NCBI RefSeq assembly: GCF_029867415.1
Contig: NW_026705418.1
Span: 434,001 to 498,000, forward strand
Origin: Vicia villosa
Taxonomy: Eukaryota > Streptophyta > Magnoliopsida > Fabales > Fabaceae
DNA length: 64,000 nt
Reading direction: 5' to 3'
The first letter of the stretch is position 1, and the number at the start of each line of letters is the position of its first letter. The notes under the pieces are model-generated. The model saw nothing but the letters and a program-made list of their open reading frames with translations. It was not told where the DNA came from and ran no database searches. Shown piece by piece: positions 20,746 to 31,959 of this stretch. The position numbers and the translations under genes are program-made.

Positions 20746-23700
20746 ATGGAACACTCTGAACAAGAGAATATTGAGCTCCGTGGTACAGTGACCACTCTTC
20801 AGGAAAAGTTGGAAAGTCTCACTACTCTGGTTGACTCTTTAATGGCCGCACAGAATCAGCCGCCGCCACCCAACAGTCAAGCAGCGGTAACATCTGAAGT
20901 CACTACTCCAGTTTCTACAGTTGCATTCGGTATTCCATCTTTCTCCATGCCAGAAGGTTGGGGCCCGCCTTTCAGCTTTGGTACAGGTTTCCGCCATAAT
21001 TTCTCTGGGGTTCAAACAGCTACAACTGAAGCGCCTGCTGCGCAAGGTTCAGCATTTACTCCAAATCAGGGGGTAACTTTTTCTCAAGTCACTATGGCAC
21101 TTTCTCAACCCACTATGACAGTTCCGACCCCTACGGTTCACACTGTTCCTTATGATGGCAATGAGATTTATCATGATCAGGGTGATAGCACAAATCAGCG
21201 TAATCTTGTGGGAGATCTCCAAGAGCAGTTTAACAAGATTCAACTGGAAGTTAAAGCTATCCGTGGCAAAGATTTGTTTGGAAAGAATGCCCAGGAGCTA
21301 TGTTTGGTTCCCAGTGTACAAATACCAGCTAAGTTCAAGGTCCCTGACTTTGAGAAATACAAAGGTAGTTCTTGTCCACAAAGCCATCTTGTGATGTATG
21401 CCAGGAAGATGTCTACTTATGCAGATAATCATCAGTTGCTTATCCATTACTTTCAAGACAGTTTGACTGGTGCCGCACTGAAGTGGTACACAGGCTTGGA
21501 TAGCACCAATATTCGGACTTTCAATGACCTAGGTGAGGCCTTTATCCGACAATACAAGTATAACTCGGATATGGCTCCAGACAGAGATCAGCTTCGGTCC
21601 ATGGCTCAGAAAGATCATGAAGCTTTCAAAGAGTATGCCCAACGATGGAGAGAAACTGCTGCTCAGATTAATCCACCGTTAAAAGAAAAAGAAATGACAA
21701 AGATCTTCTTGAATACTCTCAGTCCGTTTTATTATGAACGCATGATTGCTAGTGCTCCAAGTGACTTCACCGAAATGGTAAACATGGGGATGCGTCTAGA
21801 AGAAGGAGTCCGAACAGGACGTTTGACTAAAGAAGGTGGATCTTCGAGTGGAACCAAAAAGTTCGGAAGTGGTTTCCCAAAGAAGAAAGAACAAAGTGTT
21901 GACATGGTATCCCAAGGGAAGCCAAGAGGAAATATCAATCGTCGACAACAGATTGCTGCTATTGCGCCAGTCGTTAATTCAGCACCGAATCCGGGATTTA
22001 CCCCACAGTTTCAGCAACAACAGCCTCGACCACAGGCTCAGCAGCTGAACAATAATCAGAATCGTGTACAAAGAGCTCCACAGTTCGATCCGATTCCGAT
22101 GACCTACACAGAATTGTACCCTGCACTGATTGAAAGAGGCCTTATTCAAACTAAAGCACCACCACCAGTACCTGAGAGACTCCCATGGTGGTACAAAGCT
22201 GAGGTATCATGCCCTTATCATCAAGGAGCACCTGGCCATGATCTTGAGCATTGCATAGCCTTGAAATATGAAGTCCAGAGGTTGGTTAGATCTAATCTTC
22301 TCTCTTTCAGAAATTTGAATCCAAATGTGCAAGCAAATCCGCTGCCCAATCATGGAGGGCATGTTGTAAACATGGTGTATGGATGTCCTGGTCCATACCG
22401 GGTCTATAATATCAATTTCTCAAGAGCCGATTTGGTACAAATACACGCCACTCTTTGTCGGGGGCAGAATTTTCGCCAGCATCAATACGGTTCCTGTAGG
22501 ATATGTTGTGTAGATCCTCACGGATGTTCAATTGTGAGAAAAGATCTCCAAGTTCTGTTGGATAATGGTACTCTTCAGATCTACCGAAATAGGGATGAAA
22601 ATGAAGTTAACATGATAGGATGCTATCCGCATGAGCTTTTAGTCTCAGATATCAACTCGGAAATGCCTACAGTTAACGTCATCATTCCTCATTTCAACAT
22701 GCCTGAGCGCATGGAAGTTACTTACAACAAGCCGAAGGTTCCTGTTGCTCCTTTAATCATTTGTCTACCTGGACCTGTTCCTTATGACTCTGACAAGGCA
22801 GTTCCATACAACTACAATGCTACAATGATAAAGGACGGACAAGAAGTTCCTTTACCAACTCTTTCATCTGTCGTAAACATCGCTGATGTAAGTCGTGTAA
22901 CAAGAAGTGGACGTGTGTATACTCCACTACCTCCAAAGCAGCCTGTTGCTCCTGCAACCAGGCAAAATCCTGTCAATACGCCAGTGGGTGTCATACCCCA
23001 AAATTTGCCCACACAATTTCTCTTACACAAATTCATATCAACACACAAAGCTTCTAGACACTTTCCCCTACACAAAGGCTCTGAACTAGGGTTTGGTTCT
23101 TTCAAAGGAAAATCACTGAATCAATGGCTCCAAGATATCTCATATGGCCCATGCACGCCCCAAAACAAGAGCTTTTTTATTTTTATTATTTTATTAATTA
23201 TTTTTATGGTTTTTAGTCATTTTAATCATAAATTAATTATATAAACTAATAAAATAAATAAGAAATTTGGTTTGCTTTAATTTTAAGTCAAAAAAATCAA
23301 TCAAATCTATTCCCTAATTAGCCAAGAGATGATTGGAATGAGAAATACAACATTTGTCAAGAATAGCAAGATTTATATCAAAAAATATTCATAAAAAAAA
23401 AAATCAAATCAAATTTCATGATTTTGTGGAGATTCAACACAAATTTATAAACCTAATCATACTCCTATATAAAGGGAAAAAACCCCAAGCCCTAGGGACA
23501 AGGATTTTGCAGCCAAGAAGCACTGTGACCGAACCAAAAAGTCAAGAAAACTTGAAACTCGAATTTGGAGTTTGAAGGAGGTTTGGAGGCTTTTGGAGAT
23601 TCAAACGTCTTCCTGGAGTATTTTTGATCGTTTCCTAATCAAAATCGAAGCCTAAGGCATCTGGAATTGGCATCTACGAACTCACGGTTTGGCCAAACTC

Positions 23701-26700
23701 TGAAGCATTTCGATTACGTTCATACAAGCATTATAAATACCATTTGATCATATATTCTTGTTCATGTCGATGCATACTATGTTTCTGGATGTTTTAATTT
23801 AAGTATAAGTGCAGGAACAGTGACCCGCCATTGTTAGGGTTATAAAGATCTAAATTGGGGATTCGAGTTGCAGGCCAAATTAGTCCAAATCAATTGCATT
23901 TTCATGTTCAGGGACTCGATTATGTTCGGTCTGGATTATTCTTTTGCGTCTATTGATGAGCATTTGCAGGTTTGGAGATTGGAGATCTACGGCCACGCCT
24001 AAAAACCGTTGCCATAGGGTCCTGTAGTTTTGAAAGTCCAACGAAGAAGACGAGGGGGACCTGGGCGCGAAACCAAATCAAAGTTTTTAATCCACGTTTG
24101 TTTTTTTATATTATTATCGTGGTTGTTTGTGTTATCAGCAAATGAGGAGTGGAACAATGGTTGAAAGCGCCTTGGTAAACAAAGAGTCTTGGGTTCGATC
24201 CTGTCCCAAGACTTTTTTTTCTTTTATTTTAACAACATGCTGCTGTAGATCCAATGTTGAACTCCCAGTATGACCATGATGAGCCGTCACACATCTGCCC
24301 TTGGATCTCCTGCGAACTTCAATCTGACGGATCAAGAACATGGTCCACCATGGTCTATCATAGAGCAACCACACTGAATCAAGCTGAGTTTTTCTACTTT
24401 TAATTATATAGCTTATTTATTTTTAGTGATTTATATATTGTTTTTTTTTAAAAAACTCTTTTTAAATATTTCTCTATTCATAAAATTTATTCTAATTTTC
24501 TTCTTTTTCATAAAAATAGAAATAATAAATATTTGTTTAAATATTAATAATATCTTTTATTTTGATTAAGTGAATTAATTTAATTATTTAATCATTGATT
24601 AATTATCACGGTTTTTTTTTTGATAAAAATATATATAAGGGTTAGATATTTAATCGAAATTTTATTTTTCACCAATTTAATTAATTAGGTTGAAAACCAA
24701 TAATTAATTAATTTGGTTTTTATTTTATTCTATTAACCAGGGTTAACTTGTGCCCGAATCAGGGTTTGCAAAGACCACATATACACTAAAAAATATTTCT
24801 ATGTCTTTTCAGGGTTGCTTTTCAAATACGTTCCGACTACGCGCCACGCCCTTCACAAAGCTAAGTATTTAATTTATTTTAAAGTTTATTTTGTTTCCTT
24901 TTGATTTTAGGGTTTGCCCTTATATTTTGAACTGTGCATACATTCACTCCACCTATTTTCTGCCTTTGACATTTTCAGGGTTAACCCCGAGGCTTCCACC
25001 GACCGCCAACCATATCAGATCAAATTCAAAAGCTAAGTGCTTATTCTTTTATTTATTCATTTTAATTTATTTTTACCTTCTTATTTTAGGATTAATTTCG
25101 TTTGCCTCTGAACCAATAAATGCACTCACCCTATTTTTGTTTATTTTTACCTTTTCAGGGTTTGTCAAAATTGCCAAAGCTACGAACATTGGTAACCCTA
25201 AACCCTAATCTCAATTATTACTTGTGTTAAACCTTTTGTTTTAATTATATCCCGCTGGTTTCAATTCCCCTCTGCTCCGCTGGTTACAATTTCCCCTCCC
25301 CATTATTATTGTTTATATTAATGTGTGGATAGTAATCTTAGGGAGTGCAAGCCTTAAATCAATTTAGATAAGTAATTATAAGATAATTTTCTGAATATAA
25401 TCACGTGATTGTTGCACCCACGCACACTTTTGGGGTAACCTCTCTGTCGCCTTGTTGCCTGTTGCCTTGTTGCCTTGTATTTTTGCAGAATAGCCAGTCC
25501 CTCGAATACGAGGATACCTCAGCCATGTTGCCTTGATTAAAGGTCATGGTCCCTAATGATGCTGCCTTCGATACACTAACATGACCTCGACCCTCGAAAG
25601 TTGCCTACGGAAAAGGCTGAGGTATCTTCTGGTTGCTTACGAAAGGCTATTCTGGTCCTTCCCTTTAGACTACCTGCCTCTCTATGGCATGGGTCAGTCT
25701 CACGGCGAAGGATATTTCGATGACCCTTCTATCTCCAAACGAAAGACTTCCTGCCCTCTTATGGCAAGGATTGACCCTTTCATTCTGAAAGGCTAAAAAG
25801 AGACCTATCATCTGAGTTTAAGGTAATTGCCCCTAATTGCCTTGCCATGCTCTATTTTCTATATTCTTTCTCAAAATTCTTCAAAAACTGGCTACGCTCA
25901 TTTACGAGCTAAAGTCCACTTTTTCTTTCATCTACCTTTTTCTAAAAAACAAACGAGCAAGCAAAGCAATTAAGAGCCCATGGGAAACCATGGATGCAAA
26001 GGGTGCCTTACACCTTCCCTTTGCATAATTACCCCCCGAACTTAGATTTCTTTAAAAGGTTTTTTCTGTTTCTTTTTGCCTTTCTGATTTAGTTTGGATA
26101 AAATAAAAGTCGGTGGCGACTCTTGTTTAACCGCGACATTTCGATCGATAAAAAGTCAGTTCACCGTATTACAGTGGGGAATCTTGAGGAAACTCCTGTC
26201 AGTAATACAAACATTGATGTTGGTCAATCCAGTGGAACCAATGTCAATCCAGACTTTGATGAAATTTTGAAGCTTATCAAAAGAAGTGAATACAAAATTG
26301 TGGATCAGCTTATGCCGACTCCTTCAAAGATCTCAATACTTTCATTGCTGTTGAATTCAGAAGCCCACAGGGAAGCCCTGATGAAAGTCTTAGATCAAGC
26401 TTTTGTAGATCATGATGTGACTGTTGATCACTTTGATGGGATAATAGCCAACATAACTGCTTGCAACAATTTAAGCTTCTGTGATGAAGAACTCCCCGAG
26501 GAGGGCAGAAATCACAATCTTGCTTTGCACATTTCTATGAACTGTCAGTCAGACTCTTTGTCCAATGTGTTAGTAGACACCGGATCTTCCTTGAATGTGA
26601 TGCCAAAGACGACTCTTGCTCGCTTGTCTTACCAAGGAATGCCTATGAAGTTCAGTGGTGTAGTTGTCAAAGCATTTGATGGATCGCGAAAATCTGTTAT

Positions 26701-27964
26701 CGGTGAAGTCAACCTTCCCATGACAATTGGTCCACATACATTTCAAATCACCTTCCAGGTCATGGACATTCAAGCTGCTTATAGCTGTCTGTTGGGACGA
26801 CCATGGATCCACGAAGCAGGGGCAGTGACTTCTACGCTCCATCAAAAGTTAAAGTTTGTGACAAATGGAAAATTGGTAACAATAAGTGGGGAGCAAGCCT
26901 TAATGGTGAGTCATTTATCCAATTTCTCTTTCATCGGTGCTGATGATGTGGAAGGAACTCAGTTCCAAGGTCTCTCTTTAGAAGACGAGTCTTCCAAAAA
27001 GAAAGCATCAATTTCTTCTTACAAAGAGGCAGTAAAAGTAGTGAAAGATGGAACTACCACTGGCTGGGGGCAAGTTGTGATCCCGACCAAGAATGAAACT
27101 AGAGCAGGTCTCGGATGTTCACCAACATTCTCAAACTGCACCAAGAAGGATGAAACCCTTCGTCCGATCAAAGAAACGTTCCATAGTGGAGGGTTCCTTA
27201 ACCCAATTCCTCAAGAGGTCAATGTCCTTATTGAGGAATGCATCGAAGAAGGTCTACCTGATCCTGAAGAAGAATGGAAATGTTATCTCAATGACTCGGG
27301 ATACATATCTCAGGAAGAACCATATCCTCCTTCAGAAGAATCCAAAGGCAATGAAACTGAGCCTGTTCCTGCAGAAATCTGGGACACTTTGGGACAACCA
27401 AGTGGAAAATTTGATTATATGGTGAAATATACTGCACCTGAAAGTTACAAGATTGCGATTGAGGATATCCAACCAACTGGATGGGGAGATTCCTTTGAAT
27501 ATAATAGTCAACCAGAAGAGGCTTATCAGCCCTGTCAATTTTCTCAGCAGCCTGAAGTTACTGAAGATTTCGGATTCGATGTATCTGCCAAGGTTCATAA
27601 TCCTGAAGATGGTTATTATCACATAAATGCCATTTTTGAAGATGAAGGGGAAGATGGTCCCGCAACTGACTCAGAAAGTGTCGCTGACAATGAGTCTCTT
27701 CATCCTGAAGACTGGGAAACACATCCTGAAAATTCTGAAGATTGTGACTCGTCTTATGCTCTTCAAGAAGTAGAAGAAGACCGTTTCAACTCTACAAAGA
27801 ACAAGGGTGACAAACCAGGACCTTCAAATCCTGCTCGACCAGCGGTCAATGTCAATACTGAAGATAATTCTGGGGAGAATTTTCCTGAATACATAATACA
27901 CAGAGGAGTTCGTTGCTACTGGAAGGCTGTCGACGTTCCGAATGTTGTTCGCCGCTCAAAGTAA
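20746..27964 (+). CDS. Element B gag-protease, interrupted by solo LTR E
   Basis: The frame runs 20746-22988, is broken by solo LTR E, and resumes in register after the duplicated GTGGG at 26179-27964. It opens with a short coiled coil and a Pro/Gln-rich linker. The gag domain lies at about residues 200-340 (FEKYKGSSCPQSHL, later FKEYAQRWRE). A non-canonical Cys/His knuckle (C-x2-H-x5-H-x4-C form) is at about 489-503, and a second Cys cluster starts near residue 584. The aspartic protease active site is Asp-Thr-Gly-Ser-Ser at 26576. An acidic tail follows. Gag forms the particle and the protease cleaves the polyprotein. The stop at 27962-27964 lies inside the predicted intron, so unspliced RNA gives gag-pro and spliced RNA continues into pol. 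As it stands the frame is disrupted. Confidence 0.88.
23466..23474 (+). promoter_or_regulatory. Probable TATA box of LTR E
   Basis: TATATAAAG about 480 bp into the LTR. Likely core promoter; start site not observed. Confidence 0.5.
24150..24220 (+). other. tRNA-like module with T-run in LTR E
   Basis: A perfect B-box GGTTCGATCC at 24192-24201 follows an A-box-like stretch around 24155-24170 at roughly tRNA spacing. The B-box sits in an 8 bp inverted repeat GTCTTGGG/CCCAAGAC and is followed by TTTTTTTT (24213-24220), which could end Pol III transcription. It may be a tRNA-derived SINE fragment or an LTR-resident Pol III module. Confidence 0.55.
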
Positions 27965-28325
27965 TCACCTCGCTGTTATTTTGACCTCCTGCCTTGCCCA
28001 AAGCAGAGAGATGTTTTATAGGGCTTTGCTTTTAAATGTTCCGCCCAAATAACTTTGTGTATAGGGCTTTGTTTTTAAAAGTTTCCCTCTTTGTCCTGCC
28101 CAAGACAAATGAGTTTGTGTTTAGGGCTTTGTTTCAAAAATGAATCATAAATAAAGCGTCATTTTGAATTCCCTACATTATGTGTTTTATTTTTTGCTTT
28201 TTTCTGGAAATGGTAATCCTAAAAAACAAAAAAAAAAAAATAAAAAAAAAAACTTTTCCAAAAAAAATCTGCATACGCTCTTGCATTCATAAATTTTCTA
28301 AAATAGATATAAATCACATGTGCAG
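27961..28325 (+). other. Predicted intron between protease and RT of element B (365 nt)
   Basis: Donor GTAATC at 27961 and acceptor ATGTGCAG ending at 28325. Splicing removes the gag-pro stop and joins the protease and pol frames exactly in register. The interval is T/A-rich with poly-A runs (28218-28270). A partially spliced intron at this place is a known Ogre feature. Predicted from sequence only. Confidence 0.75.
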
Positions 28326-31300
28326 ATTAACTATTGATAAACCCATTGAATGCAATAACCCTATGCCCTCTCCCAACTTTGAGTTTCCTGTGTTCGAAGC
28401 CGAAGAAGAGGAAGAAGAGGAGATTCCGGACGAGATCTCTCGGTTACTTAAGCACGAGGAAAGAGCCATTCTGCCTCACAAAGAGCCTTTAGAAAAAATC
28501 AACTTGGGTTCTGAAGAAGACAAAAAAGAAGTGACCATTGGATCGCTGCTTGATGCTGATATCAAGAGTAAGTTGACAGACCTTCTCAAAGAATATGTTG
28601 ACGTGTTTGCCTGGTCCTACCAAGACATGCCTGGGTTGGATACCAATATTGTTCAGCATTACTTGCCATTGAAGCCAGAATGTCCGCCGGTTAAGCAGAA
28701 ATTGCGAAGGACTCACCCTGATATGGCTAACAAGATCAAAGTGGAAGTTCAAAAACAGCTCGACGCAGGTTTTCTAGTCACCTCAGAGTATCCTCAATGG
28801 TTGGCTAACATTGTGCCAGTTCCGAAGAAAGATGGCAAAGTCAGAATGTGTGTTGACTACCGTGACTTGAACAAGGCCAGTCCAAAAGATGACTTTCCAT
28901 TACCGCATATCGACATGCTGGTTGATAACACCGCTAAGTTCAACGTCTTTTCCTTCATGGACGGGTTCTCCGGTTATAATCAGATCAAGATGGCTCCTGA
29001 AGACATGGAGAAGACATCTTTCATCACCCCATGGGGTACCTTTTGCTACAAAGTGATGCCATTTGGATTAAAGAATGCAGGCGCAACTTACCAAAGGGCA
29101 ATGACTACTCTCTTTCATGACATGATGCATAAAGAAATTGAAGTTTATGTGGACGACATGATAGCCAAGTCCAGTACAGAAGAAGAACATATTGAATACC
29201 TTTTGAAGTTGTTTCAACGACTAAGGAAATATCAGCTTCGCTTGAATCCTAACAAATGTACTTTTGGGGTTAGATCTGGAAAACTCTTGGGTTTCATTGT
29301 CAGCCAAAGAGGAATTGAAGTAGATCCCGACAAAGTCAGAGCTATTCAAGAGATGCCTGCACCAAAAACTGAAAAACAAGTAAGAGGATTTCTCGGACGA
29401 TTGAACTACATCTCCAGATTTATCTCTCAAATGACTGCTACATGTGGGCCAATTTTCAAGCTTCTCCGCAAAGATCAAGGGGTTGTATGGACTGAAGATT
29501 GCCAGAAAGCGTTCGACAGTATCAAGGAATACCTGTTAGAACCACCAATATTGATTCCTCCAGTTGAAGGAAGACCATTAATCATGTACCTTACTGTGTT
29601 AGAAGAATCCATGGGTTGTATGCTTGGACAGCAAGATGAAACCGGTAAGAAGGAGCATGCCATCTATTACTTGAGTAAGAAATTCACAGACTGTGAGTCT
29701 CGTTACTCCATGCTCGAAAAAACATGTTGTGCTTTGGCTTGGGCTTCAAAACGTCTCCGCCAATACATGATCAACAATACTACTTGGTTAATCTCCAAAA
29801 TGGATCCGATCAAGTATGTCTTTGAAAAGCCTGCCTTAACAGGAAGGATTGCCCGATGGCAAATGCTGTTATCCGAATATGACATTGAATACCGTGCTCA
29901 AAAAGCGGTCAAGGGAAGCATTCTCGCCGATCACTTGGCGCATCAACCAATTAATGAATATCAATCTCTCAAGTTTGACTTTCCTGATGAAGATGTCTTG
30001 TACTTGAAGATGAAAGATTGTGATGAACCGTTACCTGAAGAAGGTCCTGAGCCTGGATCAAGATGGGGCCTAATTTTTGATGGAGCAGTAAACGCTTTTG
30101 GCAATGGAATTGGGGCAATCATCATCACTCCCAAGGGTACTCATATCCCATTCTCCGCCAGATTGCTATTTGATTGCACCAACAACATCGCAGAATATGA
30201 AGCTTGTATCATGGGTCTCGAAGAAGCCATTGACTTAAGGATCAAGATCCTTGACATATATGGAGATTCCGCTCTCGTGATCAACCAAATCAAAGACAAG
30301 TGGGAAACTTACCACCCTGGCTTGATTCCTTACAGAGATTATGCAAGACGTCTGTTGACTTTCTTCAACAAGGTTGAATTGCATCATATACCTCGAGATC
30401 AGAATCGAATGGCAGACGCCTTGGCTACTCTATCTTCCATGTTCAAAGTCAATCACTGGAATGATGTGCCTAAAGTCAGAATTACGCGCCTTGAAAGGCC
30501 CGCCTATGTGTTTGCAACTGAAGCAGTCATCGATGATAAACCGTGGTTCCACGACATCAAACGCTTCCTTCAAACTCAAGAGTACCCGCTTGGGGCATCA
30601 AACAAAGATAAGAAAACTCTAAGGAGACTTTCTGGCAGTTTCTTCCTGAACGGAGATGTGCTATACAAAAGAAATTTCGACATGGTTTTGCTCAGATGCG
30701 TGGACAGACACGAAGCAGACATGTTAATGCATGAAGTGCATGAAGGGTCCTTTGGAACTCATTCAAATGGGCATGCAATGTCCAAAAAGATCTTAAGAGC
30801 AGGATACTATTGGTTGACAATGGAATCTGATTGTTATAAACACGTGAAGAGATGTCACAAGTGCCAGATCTATGCAGATAAGATCCATGTGCCACCGACT
30901 CTACTCAACGTTCTCTCATCTCCGTGGCCTTTCTCCATGTGGGGTATCGACATGATTGGAATGATCGAACCGAAAGCTTCAAACGGTCATCGTTTCATCT
31001 TGGTAGCAATTGATTACTTCACCAAATGGGTCGAAGCAGCATCTTACGCCAATGTTACAAGACAAGTGGTTGTGAGGTTTATCAAGAATAACATCATTTG
31101 CCGATATGGTATTCCCAGCAAGATCATTACTGACAATGGTTCAAACCTGAATAACAAGATGATGAAAGAATTGTGTAAGGAATTCAAGATTGAGCATCAT
31201 AACTCTTCTCCTTACAGACCAAAAATGAACGGCGCCGTTGAAGCTGCTAACAAGAACATTAAGAAGATCGTCCAGAAAATGGTCGTCACTTACAAAGACT

Positions 31301-31791
31301 GGCATGAAATGCTGCCATTTGCTTTACATGGGTACCGTACTTCAGTGCGTACTTCAACAGGGGCAACTCCCTTTTCTCTAGTATACGGCATGGAAGCTGT
31401 GCTCCCCGTAGAAGTCGAAATCCCATCAATGAGAGTCCTCATGGAGACTAAGTTATCAGAGGCTGAATGGTGTCAAAGCAGATACGATCAGTTGAACTTA
31501 ATCGAAGAAAAACGTATGACTGCTCTATGCCATGGACAGTTATACCAAGCAAGGATGAAACAAGCTTTCAACAAAAAGGTTCGACCTCGTGAATTTCAAG
31601 AAGGCGACCTCGTGCTTAAAAAGATCTTGTCTTTTCAACCAGATTCTAGGGGCAAATGGTCTCCTAATTATGAAGGCCCGTATGTTGTCAAAAGAGCATT
31701 TTCTGGCGGTGCCATGATTCTTACTACCATGGATGGTGATGAACTCCCACATCCTGTGAATGCAGATGCAGTCAAGAAATACTTTGTCTAA
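28326..31791 (+). CDS. Element B pol: RT, dual RNase H, integrase
   Basis: Open throughout; the frame extends upstream into the intron to 28180, but the real entry is probably the splice acceptor. Numbering from 28180: an acidic lead, RT with VDYRDLNKASPKDD near residue 225 and the catalytic Tyr-Val-Asp-Asp at 323. Next is a gypsy-type RNase H lacking the usual first catalytic Asp (MYLTVLEES). Then comes an archaeal-type RNase H with its acidic set in FDGA, AEYEA, GDSAL and ADALA. Integrase has an HHCC zinc-binding region, then Asp924, Asp985 and Glu1021 (D-x35-E). The dual RNase H marks the Tat lineage. It copies RNA to DNA and inserts the product. No stop or frameshift seen. Confidence 0.93.
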
Positions 31792-31813
31792 AAAATACAA
31801 AAGAACAGCTCGG

Positions 31814-31959
31814 TAAGTCGAAAACCCGCAAAGGGCGACTTAGGCAAAAATGAGCGTCTCGGTGGACTGAAAACCCGAAAGGGCGGTCCAGGCAAAAATT
31901 AGAGACAATAAACAGAAAAAATTCATCCTGGTAGATTGAAAACCTGAAAGGGCAATCTA
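31814..31959 (+). repeat. Three post-pol stem-loops of element B
   Basis: Twenty-two bases after the pol stop. Unit 1 (31814-31842): TAAGTCG/CGACTTA around ACCCGCAAAGGG. Unit 2 (31863-31890): TGGACTG/CGGTCCA with one G-U pair. Unit 3 (31932-31959): TAGATTG/CAATCTA. All share the GAAAACC...AAAGGG core and are followed by GGCAAAAA. The three outer stems differ in sequence but each pairs. Confidence 0.85.

Larger units (their letters stand above)
22989..26173 (+). mobile_element. Solo LTR E of a class II Ogre-type element
   Basis: A 3185 bp LTR from TGTCATACCCCAAAATTTGCC to CCGTATTACA, flanked by GTGGG (22984-22988 and 26174-26178). Its 3' half resembles LTRs C, D and F: ATCACGTGAT (25400-25409), the GTTGCC short repeat, and the CCTTTC/GAAAGG hairpin. 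The upstream half is divergent and carries a tRNA-like module. A TATA-like TATATAAAG is at 23466-23474. It is inserted between the gag and protease parts of element B. Confidence 0.93.

Noticed and set aside
22989..23244. Extra C-terminal residues of element B gag reading into 23244
   Set aside because: This is LTR E sequence translated by chance; the gag-pro frame resumes after the solo LTR.
28180..28325. ATG at 28180 as the true start of element B pol
   Set aside because: This stretch lies within the predicted intron, is poly-A rich and low complexity; splice joining at 28326 gives an exact frame match to gag-pro.
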